A DNA stretch of 64,000 nt from Roseibium aquae. GTDB lineage: Bacteria > Pseudomonadota > Alphaproteobacteria > Rhizobiales > Stappiaceae. The DNA lies in the NCBI RefSeq assembly GCF_008711285.1, contig NZ_VXDC01000007.1, forward strand, positions 248,001 through 312,000, given 5' to 3'. Below the pieces are notes generated by a model that saw only the letters and a list, made by a program, of their open reading frames with translations, had not been told where the DNA came from and did no database searches. This document shows positions 1 to 7,782 of the stretch, one piece after another (positions within the stretch are counted from its first letter, which is position 1; the number at the start of each line of letters is the position of its first letter). The position numbers were made by a program, and so were the translations under genes.

Positions 1-1
1 A

Positions 2-409
2 GACATCCAGGGCCTCATGCCGACCCCGCGCGCGACCCACTGGGCCGAACTGGATCAGGCGGATGGCCTGCCGAGCCAGCGCAACACGGCCGAACAGGAG
101 GCCATCACCGTCTTGCGGGAAACCCTGTCGCGCAATGTGGGGGTCGAGCGCAATGCGGACGGTCTCAAGCAGGCGCTGGCCGACATCGCGCGGGCCGAAG
201 AAGTCTGCGTGCGGGACAGCATCAAGAACATGATGATCACGGGCCGGATCATTGCGGCGTCCGCGTTGAAGCGGACGGAAAGCCGGGGCGGCCATGCCCG
301 TTCGGATTTCCCCGACATGGACCCGGCGTGGGCGCACCGCACGTTCACGACCCTGGCCGAAGTCGACGAAATCGCGGCGTCCGCCCTGGGCGAAGCTGAA
401 AGCGCATAA
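2..409 (+). CDS. nadB: L-aspartate oxidase, C-terminal part (5' end outside window)
   Basis: Only the last 135 or so residues are present; the reading frame is open from base 2. L-aspartate oxidase is a flavoenzyme that makes iminoaspartate, the first intermediate of de novo NAD synthesis. The visible part is the helical C-terminal domain shared with succinate dehydrogenase/fumarate reductase flavoproteins, ending in the typical ESRGGHARSDFP stretch (family form R-G-x-H-x-R-x-D-x-P) that contributes an active-site arginine. nadC begins 16 bases after its stop behind a strong ribosome binding site, so the two are clearly one operon, with nadA probably just upstream of the window. Identification rests on this tail plus the nadC neighbour. 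Confidence 0.9.
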   Translation, partial: DIQGLMPTPRATHWAELDQADGLPSQRNTAEQEAITVLRETLSRNVGVERNADGLKQALADIARAEEVCVRDSIKNMMITGRIIAASALKRTESRGGHARSDFPDMDPAWAHRTFTTLAEVDEIAASALGEAESA

Positions 410-425
410 GAGAAGGAGGCGACGA

Positions 426-1286
426 ATGTCCGCGCAACTCCCCATCCTCCCGGCCATTCTCATCGACGACGCCGTTCGCGCGGCCCTGATCGAGGATTTT
501 GGGCGCGCGGGCGACATTACCAGTCAGGCGACGATCCCCGCTGAAGTCCAGGCCGAAGCGGTGATCAGAACCCGTCAAGCCGGGCGCGTTGCCGGGCTTG
601 GTTTCGTGGAAAGCGCATTCCGGCAAACCGGTGGCGGCCTCTCGGTCTCGGTCTTGCGGACGGACGGGGATCGTCTGAAGCCCGGTGACACAGTGGCCCG
701 GATCACCGGGCCTGCGCGCCCGCTTCTTTCGGCGGAGCGTGTGGCGCTGAATTTTCTGTGCCACCTGTCCGGGATCGCGACGGCCACCGCGCAATTCGCG
801 GAAGCCATCGCGCATACCAAGGCGCACATCGTTTGCACCCGCAAGACGACGCCCGGCCTGCGGGCGTTCGAGAAATACGCTGTCCGCTGCGGCGGGGGCA
901 TGAACCACAGGTTCGGCCTGGATGACGCAATCCTGATCAAAGACAATCACATCGCGGTCGCCGGCGGTGTCGCGAAAGCCGTCCGGGCCGCCAAGGCATA
1001 TGCGGGGCATCTGGTCAAGATCGAGGTTGAGGTCGATACGCTCGATCAATTGCGCGAGGCGCTGAGCGAAGAACCCGATGTCGTGATGCTCGACAACATG
1101 GATCCGGCGGCTTTGGCCGAGGCCGTGCGCATCGCCGGCGGCCGGGTTCTGCTGGAAGCATCCGGCGGGATCGCAATCGGCACGGTCGCCGCTGTGGCCG
1201 AAAGCGGGGTCGATCTCATTTCAAGTGGCTGGATCACCCACTCCGCGCCGATTCTCGACTTCGGTCTGGATATCGAGATCGGGTAG
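426..1286 (+). CDS. nadC: Nicotinate-nucleotide pyrophosphorylase (carboxylating), quinolinate phosphoribosyltransferase
   Basis: NadC converts quinolinate and PRPP to nicotinate mononucleotide, CO2 and PPi, the third step of de novo NAD synthesis. The 286-residue protein has the usual family length. Visible signatures are the PRPP/quinolinate-binding CTRKTTPGLR stretch, KYAVRCGGGMNHRFGL, the IKDNH motif, and the barrel-end sequence EASGGI. I chose the ATG at 426 because GAGAAGGAGG lies just before it; an in-frame start further upstream would overlap nadB. It is co-transcribed with nadB and converges on the SleB-like hydrolase. It is probably controlled by NadQ, encoded about 1.6 kb away, although the expected operator before nadA lies outside the window. 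Confidence 0.96.
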   Translation: MSAQLPILPAILIDDAVRAALIEDFGRAGDITSQATIPAEVQAEAVIRTRQAGRVAGLGFVESAFRQTGGGLSVSVLRTDGDRLKPGDTVARITGPARPLLSAERVALNFLCHLSGIATATAQFAEAIAHTKAHIVCTRKTTPGLRAFEKYAVRCGGGMNHRFGLDDAILIKDNHIAVAGGVAKAVRAAKAYAGHLVKIEVEVDTLDQLREALSEEPDVVMLDNMDPAALAEAVRIAGGRVLLEASGGIAIGTVAAVAESGVDLISSGWITHSAPILDFGLDIEIG

Positions 1287-1306
1287 GCCGGGGGCGGCGC
1301 TCCGTT

Positions 1307-2548
1307 TCACCAGCCGCCTGCATGGGTCTTGTAGAAGATGTGAAGGCCGACCTGTCCGCGCTTGACCATGGACCGGGCCCAACGCGGGCTGACATAAGTC
1401 GCGTGGTAGTGGGTCGACGCATCCACCATCTTGGAGAAGGATTTGCCGTCGGACACTTCGCGGGCGATCCGCTTGGCTTTTTCCCATGCGCCAAGGCTCA
1501 GGATCCGGTCGGGAATGCCGTCGCAGGCATATGAAAACTGGCAGCGGTTGCGCATATGCTGGTTCTGATAGACGACGCCGCAGATCGTGTTCGGGTAAGC
1601 CGGATTCTTGACCCGGTTCAGCACCACCTGGGCAACGGCGATCTGGCCTTCCTCGCTCTCGCCCCGTGCCTCGAAATAGATGGCTTCCGCCAGGCACTTC
1701 TGTTCCTTTTCGGTGCTGACGGACAATGGCAGCGGTTTTTGCGCCCACCAATGGGGGTTCACCGGGTCTTCCGGCGGCGGCGGGTCCTGTTCGTACTTGC
1801 TTGCGCCGAACAGGGCCCGGAACGGTTCTGTCGTGTCTTGCACCGTGTCTGGGGCGTAGGCGGACACCATGGAAAAGCTCACGGCCGCAGCATTCCGCGC
1901 CATCATTGTCTGCTGAAGATCAAGGGGGCCGTTTCCAGGAAAAGCCGGGTCGGAGGTGCCAGGGCTTCGGAGCCGGCCCTCATTTTCGAGTGGCGTCGGC
2001 TTCACGAACGCTACACGCGGCATTTCTTCCCGGCGTTTGTCATTCGCGATCATGCTGCGCATGGCATAGAGATTGCCGGCAGCCATGTCCACCATTTGGC
2101 GGTCCGGCGCGAGCGTGATCTTGCGGTCGCCCTTGGCCGTCCGGTTGATGGGCGGGGTGCGCGGCGCGGTCGCGGCAGCCGAATCCTTGGTAAGCGCCCC
2201 GCTGCCGGCGAAGGGCGCGGTTTCGATGCCGCCGACTCCGGATGTCAGGGTCATCAAGGGAGCCGCCGCCGGGTCCAACTCCGCGGTGTCGAGCGGATGC
2301 TGCGTCGGCGCGAGCCTGGTCACGAGATCCGCCGGTTCCAGCGCCATCGTCCACCTTGGGGCATCCTGCTTTTGAGCGGCCAGAAAACTGACGATATCGT
2401 CGTTCTCCGCCGGGCTTGTCAGCAGCATGAAGGCCAGGGGTGTCGCCAGCAAGGCGGTTTTCCCGCGGCGCCAACGAACGCGCTTGGGGGCGGGGGACGC
2501 ATCGCCGGACGTTTGTCGGCGGACATTTCGGGTACGCGGGCCAAACAT
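1307..2548 (-). CDS. Cell-wall hydrolase, SleB family
   Basis: About 413 residues. A basic N-terminus is followed by one hydrophobic segment (around residues 30-45, ALLATPLAFMLL), so the protein is probably anchored in or exported across the inner membrane. The middle is low-complexity and poorly conserved. The C-terminal 130 residues form a Hydrolase_2/SleB domain with CLAEAIYFEARGE, where the glutamate of EARGE is the expected catalytic residue, followed by GQIAVAQVVLNRVKNPAYP and CQFSYACDG. The family cleaves peptidoglycan glycan strands. I chose ATG 2548, with GGAG ten bases upstream; a GTG at 2629 in the same frame is an alternative that adds 27 residues. It is transcribed towards nadC. 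Confidence 0.88.
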   Translation of the reverse strand: MFGPRTRNVRRQTSGDASPAPKRVRWRRGKTALLATPLAFMLLTSPAENDDIVSFLAAQKQDAPRWTMALEPADLVTRLAPTQHPLDTAELDPAAAPLMTLTSGVGGIETAPFAGSGALTKDSAAATAPRTPPINRTAKGDRKITLAPDRQMVDMAAGNLYAMRSMIANDKRREEMPRVAFVKPTPLENEGRLRSPGTSDPAFPGNGPLDLQQTMMARNAAAVSFSMVSAYAPDTVQDTTEPFRALFGASKYEQDPPPPEDPVNPHWWAQKPLPLSVSTEKEQKCLAEAIYFEARGESEEGQIAVAQVVLNRVKNPAYPNTICGVVYQNQHMRNRCQFSYACDGIPDRILSLGAWEKAKRIAREVSDGKSFSKMVDASTHYHATYVSPRWARSMVKRGQVGLHIFYKTHAGGW

Positions 2549-2870
2549 ACGCAGCCAACTCCAACTCGATACGCGCGTTTCCGGGCGGCCCGGAAACCCT
2601 TTTGGTGAATGCCGTGTTAAATCCGGCACGCAGATCCAATTTCTCCGCTTAACCTTGAAAGACCGTTAATACGCCGAAAATTGGCGGAAACGTTCCGTCA
2701 AAGACCGGTCAAGGCCATCGGGTCCGGTTAACAAACATGCAAGGATCCCGCTTAGGCAGGTCTGCCGCGCCGCCGTTGCACGGGCTGATCCTATGACAAA
2801 CCGCTTTCGGGAAGCTGATCGCTGCCAGAGGCGCCGCGCATTGGGGGCTTTTCAAGAAAGGCCCGCTGCT
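2549..2870. other. Intergenic region between nadQ 3' end and sleB-like 5' end
   Basis: This stretch of roughly 320 bases holds the sleB-like promoter region. It contains several TTAAC/GTTAA words, but none with the seven-base spacing of a CtrA box. There is no convincing ORF, tRNA or terminator. If the GTG at 2629 is the true sleB-like start, the gap shortens to 241 bases. Confidence 0.5.
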
Positions 2871-3851
2871 TTACCGCCCGCCGACACGCAGGCCCGGTGC
2901 GGGGCGTTCGTTGAAGAGCGCATGGCGGAACCGGAAAAGGGCCGCAGGCCGCCCGCCGGTTGCGGTTGAGGTCGCGCCTGTCTGTTCGACAAGGTCGGCG
3001 TTTTCGACCAGCCGGCGGAAGTTCTGCTTGTGCAGGTGCCGACCCGAAATGGCTTCGACCGAGGTCTGCAATTCCGTAAGGGTAAAGGCTTCCGGCATGA
3101 GTTCGAAAATCACGGGCCGGTATTTCAGCTTGGCCCTCAGCCGGGACAGCGCCGTCGCCAGGATCCGCCGGTGATCGAAGCGCATGGGCCGGCCAAGCGG
3201 CGGGATGCGCGTGCGTTCCAGCGCTGCCGCCCGGCCGTCCCGCCGGGCTTCCGGCACGAGACCCGCCTCGTAGATCAGTTCATAGCGTTCCAGCGCCCGC
3301 TCCTCGTCCCAGGTGTTGGAAGTGGTGCTGAAGGCCAGATTGAGGCGCTCGGAGCGGCCGAGCGCCCTTGCGGGGGTGCCTTCCGGTGGCTCCCGTCTGC
3401 ACCAGGCCTCAAGCGCGGGAAGGATTTCCTCGTCCAGCAGTTGGGGGCGCCCGTTCCTCCAATCCTCCCAGGGGAAATAATCGTACCACGAGCGCCAGGC
3501 GGAATGATGCCGGGCCAGGACGTCTTCCGATCCCGCGGTCTGGCGGGTGAGCGCCAGGTATCCGACCGAGACGACATGCGGCCCGGCGTCGCCGGTGACC
3601 CGGTGGCGGCCCCGGTCTCCAAACGTGTAAAGCTGCTCCACATAGCCCAGACGCAAGGCGGTCTGTTCCTCGACCCATGTCCTGAGCCCGATCTCGAACG
3701 TGCGGTGATGAAGCGGATCGAACGGGCCGAACGGCAAGCTGTCCGGTTCCACCCCGTCCGGATCATCGACCTCAACGATCATCGGCATGCCCGAGGCCAC
3801 CGAGACGATGACAGCGTTCAGACCGATCTCAAGCGAAGGGGAACCGGGCAT
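2871..3851 (-). CDS. nadQ: NadQ-type transcriptional regulator of NAD biosynthesis (degenerate Nudix domain plus winged helix)
   Basis: The 326-residue protein matches the alphaproteobacterial COG4111 group. It has an N-terminal Nudix-like ligand domain (about residues 1-200) without a recognisable catalytic Nudix box, then a C-terminal winged helix ending in RHLHKQNFRRLVENADLVEQ and an arginine-rich tail. Comparative genomics assigns this group as the repressor of nadABC (NadQ). Its position converging on nadBC supports that role here. The start is ATG 3851 with GGGAG upstream; longer in-frame readings run into the phosphatase gene and are not needed. It is the last gene of the ygfZ - HD - phosphatase - nadQ operon. 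Confidence 0.82.
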   Translation of the reverse strand: MPGSPSLEIGLNAVIVSVASGMPMIVEVDDPDGVEPDSLPFGPFDPLHHRTFEIGLRTWVEEQTALRLGYVEQLYTFGDRGRHRVTGDAGPHVVSVGYLALTRQTAGSEDVLARHHSAWRSWYDYFPWEDWRNGRPQLLDEEILPALEAWCRREPPEGTPARALGRSERLNLAFSTTSNTWDEERALERYELIYEAGLVPEARRDGRAAALERTRIPPLGRPMRFDHRRILATALSRLRAKLKYRPVIFELMPEAFTLTELQTSVEAISGRHLHKQNFRRLVENADLVEQTGATSTATGGRPAALFRFRHALFNERPAPGLRVGGR

Positions 3852-3877
3852 GGAAGAGGCAACACTCCCTGGAAAGA

Positions 3878-4387
3878 CTAGCCCTCGAGAGGCAGGACGA
3901 AGGGCGTTCCCTCGAACGCATTGGCGCCGCGCCCGATGGAGCGGATGGCATCGATCATCCGGCCATCGCGGTTCAGGATCTTGTCGGCCATCGCCACCAG
4001 CCGCGCGTTGGGCGTGGCGGACGGCGCCCGTTTGCGCAAAAGCCGCGCGAGGTCCTGTTCGCTGCGATCCGGATTGAGGGCGCAGGCGGTGATGTAGGCT
4101 CCGGCCGTCGAACGGCTGATCCCGGCCCAGCAGTGGATCACGAGGGGGGAGGTGCGGTCCCACTTGCGGATAAACGAGAGCAGGCGGTCGACATGGCCCT
4201 CGGAGGGCGGAACGAGCCCCTCGACCGGGCCGACGATGTCGTTGAACGCCAGGAACAGGTGGCGCTCCGCGGCGATGGCCGGTGGCCGCGGAACAGCCAT
4301 CTCGCCATTGATCAGCGTGATGAGATGTGTCGCCCCCGATGTTTCGACGGTTTCATTGAGTTTCGAAAGGGAACACACGTGAAGCAT
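3878..4387 (-). CDS. Dual-specificity-like protein tyrosine phosphatase family protein
   Basis: A 169-residue cytoplasmic protein with no signal peptide. The phosphatase P-loop HCWAGISRST, about residues 85-94, fits C-x5-R, with Cys as nucleophile and Arg as phosphate binder. An upstream AFND segment may supply the general acid. This small family is common next to HD-hydrolase and ygfZ genes in Rhizobiales; the substrate is not known to me. It begins 61 bases after the HD gene and ends 26 bases before nadQ, so it sits inside one leftward operon. Proximity to an NAD regulator allows a role on nucleotides or phosphoproteins, but nothing in the sequence decides that. Confidence 0.85.
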   Translation of the reverse strand: MLHVCSLSKLNETVETSGATHLITLINGEMAVPRPPAIAAERHLFLAFNDIVGPVEGLVPPSEGHVDRLLSFIRKWDRTSPLVIHCWAGISRSTAGAYITACALNPDRSEQDLARLLRKRAPSATPNARLVAMADKILNRDGRMIDAIRSIGRGANAFEGTPFVLPLEG

Positions 4388-4448
4388 GATGGACCGCTGA
4401 TTTCTTGTAAGCCCGAATCGTAACCGGATGCGGCGGCAAGGTCACCCA

Positions 4449-5105
4449 TTAAGCGCGCCGCGCCGCCCCGTTGTTCCCAGTTTCGCGAAGCGCTTCGATC
4501 TCGGCGAACCGGTCCAGGAACCGGGTCTGCGCGTCCAGCGCCGGGCAGGGGGTCAAGCCCAGCCGCAATTGGCCTGTGCTGTCGGCCTGGAAGCCGCGGG
4601 GACGGCCGAACAGTTTCGCGGCTTCCCTTTCGTCGAAACCGGCCAGTTCAACGGCCTCGAAATAGGCGCAAATCAGATCCGCCCGCTTTGCCAGTTTCTT
4701 GATGGCCGCGGGCAGTTCGGCCGGCAGGCCAAAGCGCAGGTGAATGGCGCCCTGCAAACGGCTTTCGACGTCCTTGTAGGCGCCGCCCATCACCGCCTTG
4801 AAGGGAGAAATCATGTCGCCGATTACATATTCGGGGGCGTCATGGAGCAAGATGGCAAGCTGCCAGTTCGGCGATAGATCCGGCTTCAGCCGCCGCGCGA
4901 TCTCCTCCACCAGGAGAGAGTGTTCGGCGACCGAAAATGCGTTGTCGCCCCGTGTCTGGCCGTTCCATCTCGCCACGCGGGCGAGCCCATGGGCGATATC
5001 GGACACTTCCACGTCGAGCGGAGAAGGGTCCAGCAGATCGAGCCGGCGTCCGGAAAGCATGCGTTGCCAGGCACGGGGAGGGGATTCGGAACGGTCGGCG
5101 GCCAT
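4449..5105 (-). CDS. HD-domain phosphohydrolase (YfbR/HDDC2-like)
   Basis: The 218-residue protein has the metal-binding HD pattern: AEHSLLVEEIA, then ILLHDAPEYVIGDMISPFK, then a later RADLICAYFEA segment with Asp. This layout is close to 5'-deoxynucleotidase and HDDC2-type enzymes, which hydrolyse nucleoside monophosphates; the exact substrate is not predictable. I chose ATG 5105 (MAADRSESP), because the longer in-frame start at 5159 overlaps ygfZ and gives an unconserved, glycine-rich leader. AAGGA precedes it at short spacing. It follows ygfZ by 23 bases and is co-transcribed with it. Confidence 0.83.
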   Translation of the reverse strand: MAADRSESPPRAWQRMLSGRRLDLLDPSPLDVEVSDIAHGLARVARWNGQTRGDNAFSVAEHSLLVEEIARRLKPDLSPNWQLAILLHDAPEYVIGDMISPFKAVMGGAYKDVESRLQGAIHLRFGLPAELPAAIKKLAKRADLICAYFEAVELAGFDEREAAKLFGRPRGFQADSTGQLRLGLTPCPALDAQTRFLDRFAEIEALRETGNNGAARRA

Positions 5106-5128
5106 GGGTCCTTGGGCGGTGTGTCCGG

Positions 5129-6055
5129 TCAGTCGGCCGCGGTTTCCTGCGCCGGCCACCCGAAGCGGGCCCAGCCGGGCAACTCGATCGCGACGCTCTC
5201 CTGACCGCAGGTGATGGACGCGCCCTTCTCCAGGGCTGCCCCGGCCTTGTCAAGTCTGAGGAGCGCGAGACCCTTGAAGCCATCGCCGGTTCGGGTGCTG
5301 GACCCCAGGGCGCCGATCGCCTTTCCGCCGGTTTCGATCGCCGTTCCAGGATCGGGAAGCGGCGTTTTGCTGGTGACGCTGACGAACCGCTTGCGGGCCG
5401 TGCCCCGGTGATGGACCCGGGAGACCACTTCCTGTCCCACGTAGCATCCCTTGGTAAACGACACGCCGTTGAGATCGTCCATGTCGGCGTCATGTGGAAA
5501 GATCTCGCCCATCCCGAAATCGGCGACACTTTGCGGTACGCCGTAGCCGATCCGATGCCGCTCATAGCCTTCGATGCCCGCATCTTTCGCGCCCCCTTGC
5601 GCGAGCAGGGCCTCGATGGTCTCCGCCGGACCGTAGAGGCGTTGGCCGAGCGCTTCGAAACGCGGGTCCTCGATCACGTGGACACCGTCCGCGCCGTCCG
5701 CCTTGCCACGCCAGACGGCAACCACCTGAGTGCTGCCGGTGACATCGTCAAGGGCGACCTTGGCCCGCAACTTGTAGAAGGTCAGCCGCTTCTTCAGATC
5801 GGCCACCAGCGGCGCCGGTGTGTCGAGCAGGTAGCCTTCGGCTGTCTTGACGACCAGGAAATCGAACTGGATCTTTCCCTGCGGCGTCAAAAGCGCCCCG
5901 AAGCCCGCACCGGTGGCGGCAACCTGATCCACGTCGCATGTGACGAGGTTCTGCAGGAACGAATGCGCCTGTTCCCCCGACACGTGCAGCAGTCCACGAT
6001 TGTCCAACACTGCGAAAACTGGCTGGTTCACCGCCACCCCCTTGATGAATTTCAT
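5129..6055 (-). CDS. ygfZ: YgfZ/GcvT-domain folate-binding protein (Fe-S / tRNA modification factor)
   Basis: YgfZ-type proteins are tetrahydrofolate-binding relatives of the glycine-cleavage T protein and help assemble or repair iron-sulfur enzymes such as MiaB. The signature KGCYVGQEVVSR, with the conserved Cys, is present at about residue 220, and the N-terminus VSGEQAHSFLQNLVTCDV is typical. The length, about 308 residues, fits. The start is uncertain: ATG 6055 gives a normal N-terminus, whereas ATGs at 6073 and 6079 lie in the same frame, and the latter has a better GGGGA about nine bases upstream. It is the first gene of the leftward operon and is divergent from pyrC. Confidence 0.88.
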   Translation of the reverse strand: MKFIKGVAVNQPVFAVLDNRGLLHVSGEQAHSFLQNLVTCDVDQVAATGAGFGALLTPQGKIQFDFLVVKTAEGYLLDTPAPLVADLKKRLTFYKLRAKVALDDVTGSTQVVAVWRGKADGADGVHVIEDPRFEALGQRLYGPAETIEALLAQGGAKDAGIEGYERHRIGYGVPQSVADFGMGEIFPHDADMDDLNGVSFTKGCYVGQEVVSRVHHRGTARKRFVSVTSKTPLPDPGTAIETGGKAIGALGSSTRTGDGFKGLALLRLDKAGAALEKGASITCGQESVAIELPGWARFGWPAQETAAD

Positions 6056-6214
6056 GGTTCTTGACGGGGACATAAGCATTAGGCCAATCCCCGGCAAGTG
6101 ATTGGTTCTTGCGGTTGCCAAGACCGGATCCGTGGCGGAATCACTGGCCTCGACCCACGCGCCTGAGTATAAGCCAAAGCCAGAATTCAGAAACATGCGG
6201 CGTGGAGGACTTTG

Positions 6215-7549
6215 ATGGCTCAGACTTATGATCTCGTTCTGAAGGGTGGCACCGTGGTCAATCAGGACGGGGAAGGCATCCGTGACATTGCCATCAAGGA
6301 TGGGATGATCGTTGCCATCGGTTCCATCGACACAGCGAAAGCCGGAGAGGTGACGGATTGTACCGGGCTGCATGTCCTGCCCGGGGTGATCGACAGCCAG
6401 GTGCATTTCCGCGAACCGGGCATCGAGCACAAGGAGGACCTTGAAACCGGCGCGCGTGCCGCGGTGATGGGCGGGGTCACCTCGGTGTTTGAAATGCCCA
6501 ACACCAACCCCCTGACGACGACAGCGGACACCCTTGCGGACAAGGTCCGGCGCGCGCATCACCGGATGCATTGCGATTTTGCGTTCTGGGTTGGCGGCAC
6601 GCGCGAAAATGTGAAGGACATCCCCGAGCTTGAGCGGTTGCCGGCCGCCGCCGGTATCAAGGTCTTCATGGGGTCCTCAACGGGCGATCTGCTGGTGGAG
6701 GACGATCAGGGCGTCCGTGACATTCTCAGCGCCACGCGCCGGCGCGCCGCCTTTCATTCGGAAGACGAGTATCGCTTGAACGAGCGCAAGCACCTGCGGG
6801 TGGAGAACGATCCGCGCTCGCATCCGGTCTGGCGCGACGAGATCGCGGCCCTTCAATGCACCCAGCGGCTGGTCGGGATCGCGCGGGAAGTGGGGGCAAA
6901 GATCCACATCCTTCATTTGTCGACGGCCGAGGAAGTCGACTACCTGATCGATCACAAGGACGTCGCCTCCATCGAGGTCACGCCGCATCATCTGACCTTG
7001 ACCGACGAGGCCTACGAGCGGCTCGGCAGCCTCGTCCAGATGAACCCGCCGGTCCGCTCCGAGCGCCATCGCGCGCGCCTGTGGGAAGGACTGGACCAGG
7101 GGATCCTCGACATTCTGGGCTCCGATCACGCCCCGCACACCCTTGAAGAAAAGCAAAAGCCGTACCCGGCCTCGCCCTCGGGCATGACCGGCGTGCAGAC
7201 CTTGGTGCCGACGATGCTGGACCATGTGAATGCCGGCAGGTTGAGCCTGGCGCGGTTCGTCGACATGACCAGCGCCGGCCCCGCCCGCTTGTTCCAGACC
7301 GCCCGCAAGGGCCGCATCGCCGTGGGCTACGATGCCGATTTCACGGTTGTCGACCTGAAGAAGCAGATGACCATCACCAATGACTGGATTGCCTCCAAGG
7401 CCGGGTGGACGCCATACGATGGCAAAACCGTGACCGGCTGGCCGATCGGCACCATCGTGCGGGGGATGAAGGTGATGTGGGAGGGCGAACTTTCCACCCC
7501 GTCAAAAGGCGAGGCCATTCTGTTTCAGGATGGTCTGCCCAAGGCCTGA
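6215..7549 (+). CDS. pyrC: Dihydroorotase
   Basis: Dihydroorotase closes N-carbamoyl-aspartate to dihydroorotate in pyrimidine synthesis. The 444-residue amidohydrolase shows the metal-binding DSQVHFREPG (H-x-H-type site), a long TIM-barrel body with IHILHLSTAEE and VTPHHLTL, and the late GSDHAPHT motif with the catalytic aspartate. GGAGG lies six bases before the ATG at 6215. This is the long dihydroorotase class found in many alphaproteobacteria; related cyclic amidohydrolases (allantoinase, hydantoinase) are less likely given HFREPG and DHAPHT. It stands alone on this strand and is divergent from ygfZ. A stem-loop follows at 7690. Confidence 0.88.
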   Translation: MAQTYDLVLKGGTVVNQDGEGIRDIAIKDGMIVAIGSIDTAKAGEVTDCTGLHVLPGVIDSQVHFREPGIEHKEDLETGARAAVMGGVTSVFEMPNTNPLTTTADTLADKVRRAHHRMHCDFAFWVGGTRENVKDIPELERLPAAAGIKVFMGSSTGDLLVEDDQGVRDILSATRRRAAFHSEDEYRLNERKHLRVENDPRSHPVWRDEIAALQCTQRLVGIAREVGAKIHILHLSTAEEVDYLIDHKDVASIEVTPHHLTLTDEAYERLGSLVQMNPPVRSERHRARLWEGLDQGILDILGSDHAPHTLEEKQKPYPASPSGMTGVQTLVPTMLDHVNAGRLSLARFVDMTSAGPARLFQTARKGRIAVGYDADFTVVDLKKQMTITNDWIASKAGWTPYDGKTVTGWPIGTIVRGMKVMWEGELSTPSKGEAILFQDGLPKA

Positions 7550-7689
7550 TCGTTTGGACGAATGCCCTTGGAGCTGTGCGGACGGGCCGTCCGGATCCGC
7601 CGCACGCCCGGTCAAAAATGAAAGATTCGTTAAAAATCCCGTTTTGTCTCCGGCCGCTTTGGCTTAGGCTTTCCCGGCGGAAGGCTTGG

Positions 7690-7709
7690 AAAGGGTTTGC
7701 TAACCCTTT
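7690..7709. terminator. Stem-loop after pyrC
   Basis: A perfect 8-bp inverted repeat AAAGGGTT/AACCCTTT with a TGCT loop, 140 bases after the pyrC stop and before the L,D-transpeptidase gene. The short T-rich run after it (TTTCTC) is weak for an intrinsic terminator, so it may act as a partial terminator or a 5' leader hairpin. Confidence 0.4.
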
Positions 7710-7782
7710 CTCATAACCCAAAGTACACAGCCGCGTTGTAGTCTGCGCGACGAGCTGACTTGGTTTCGTGTGGGGCTCGGGG

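Noticed and set aside
1556-2608. Plus-strand frame over the SleB-type gene
   Set aside because: Antisense shadow, rich in Arg and His, no domain.
3852-4163. N-terminal extension of nadQ to 4163
   Set aside because: Overlaps the phosphatase gene in another frame and adds an unconserved Arg-rich leader; ATG 3851 has a good ribosome binding site.
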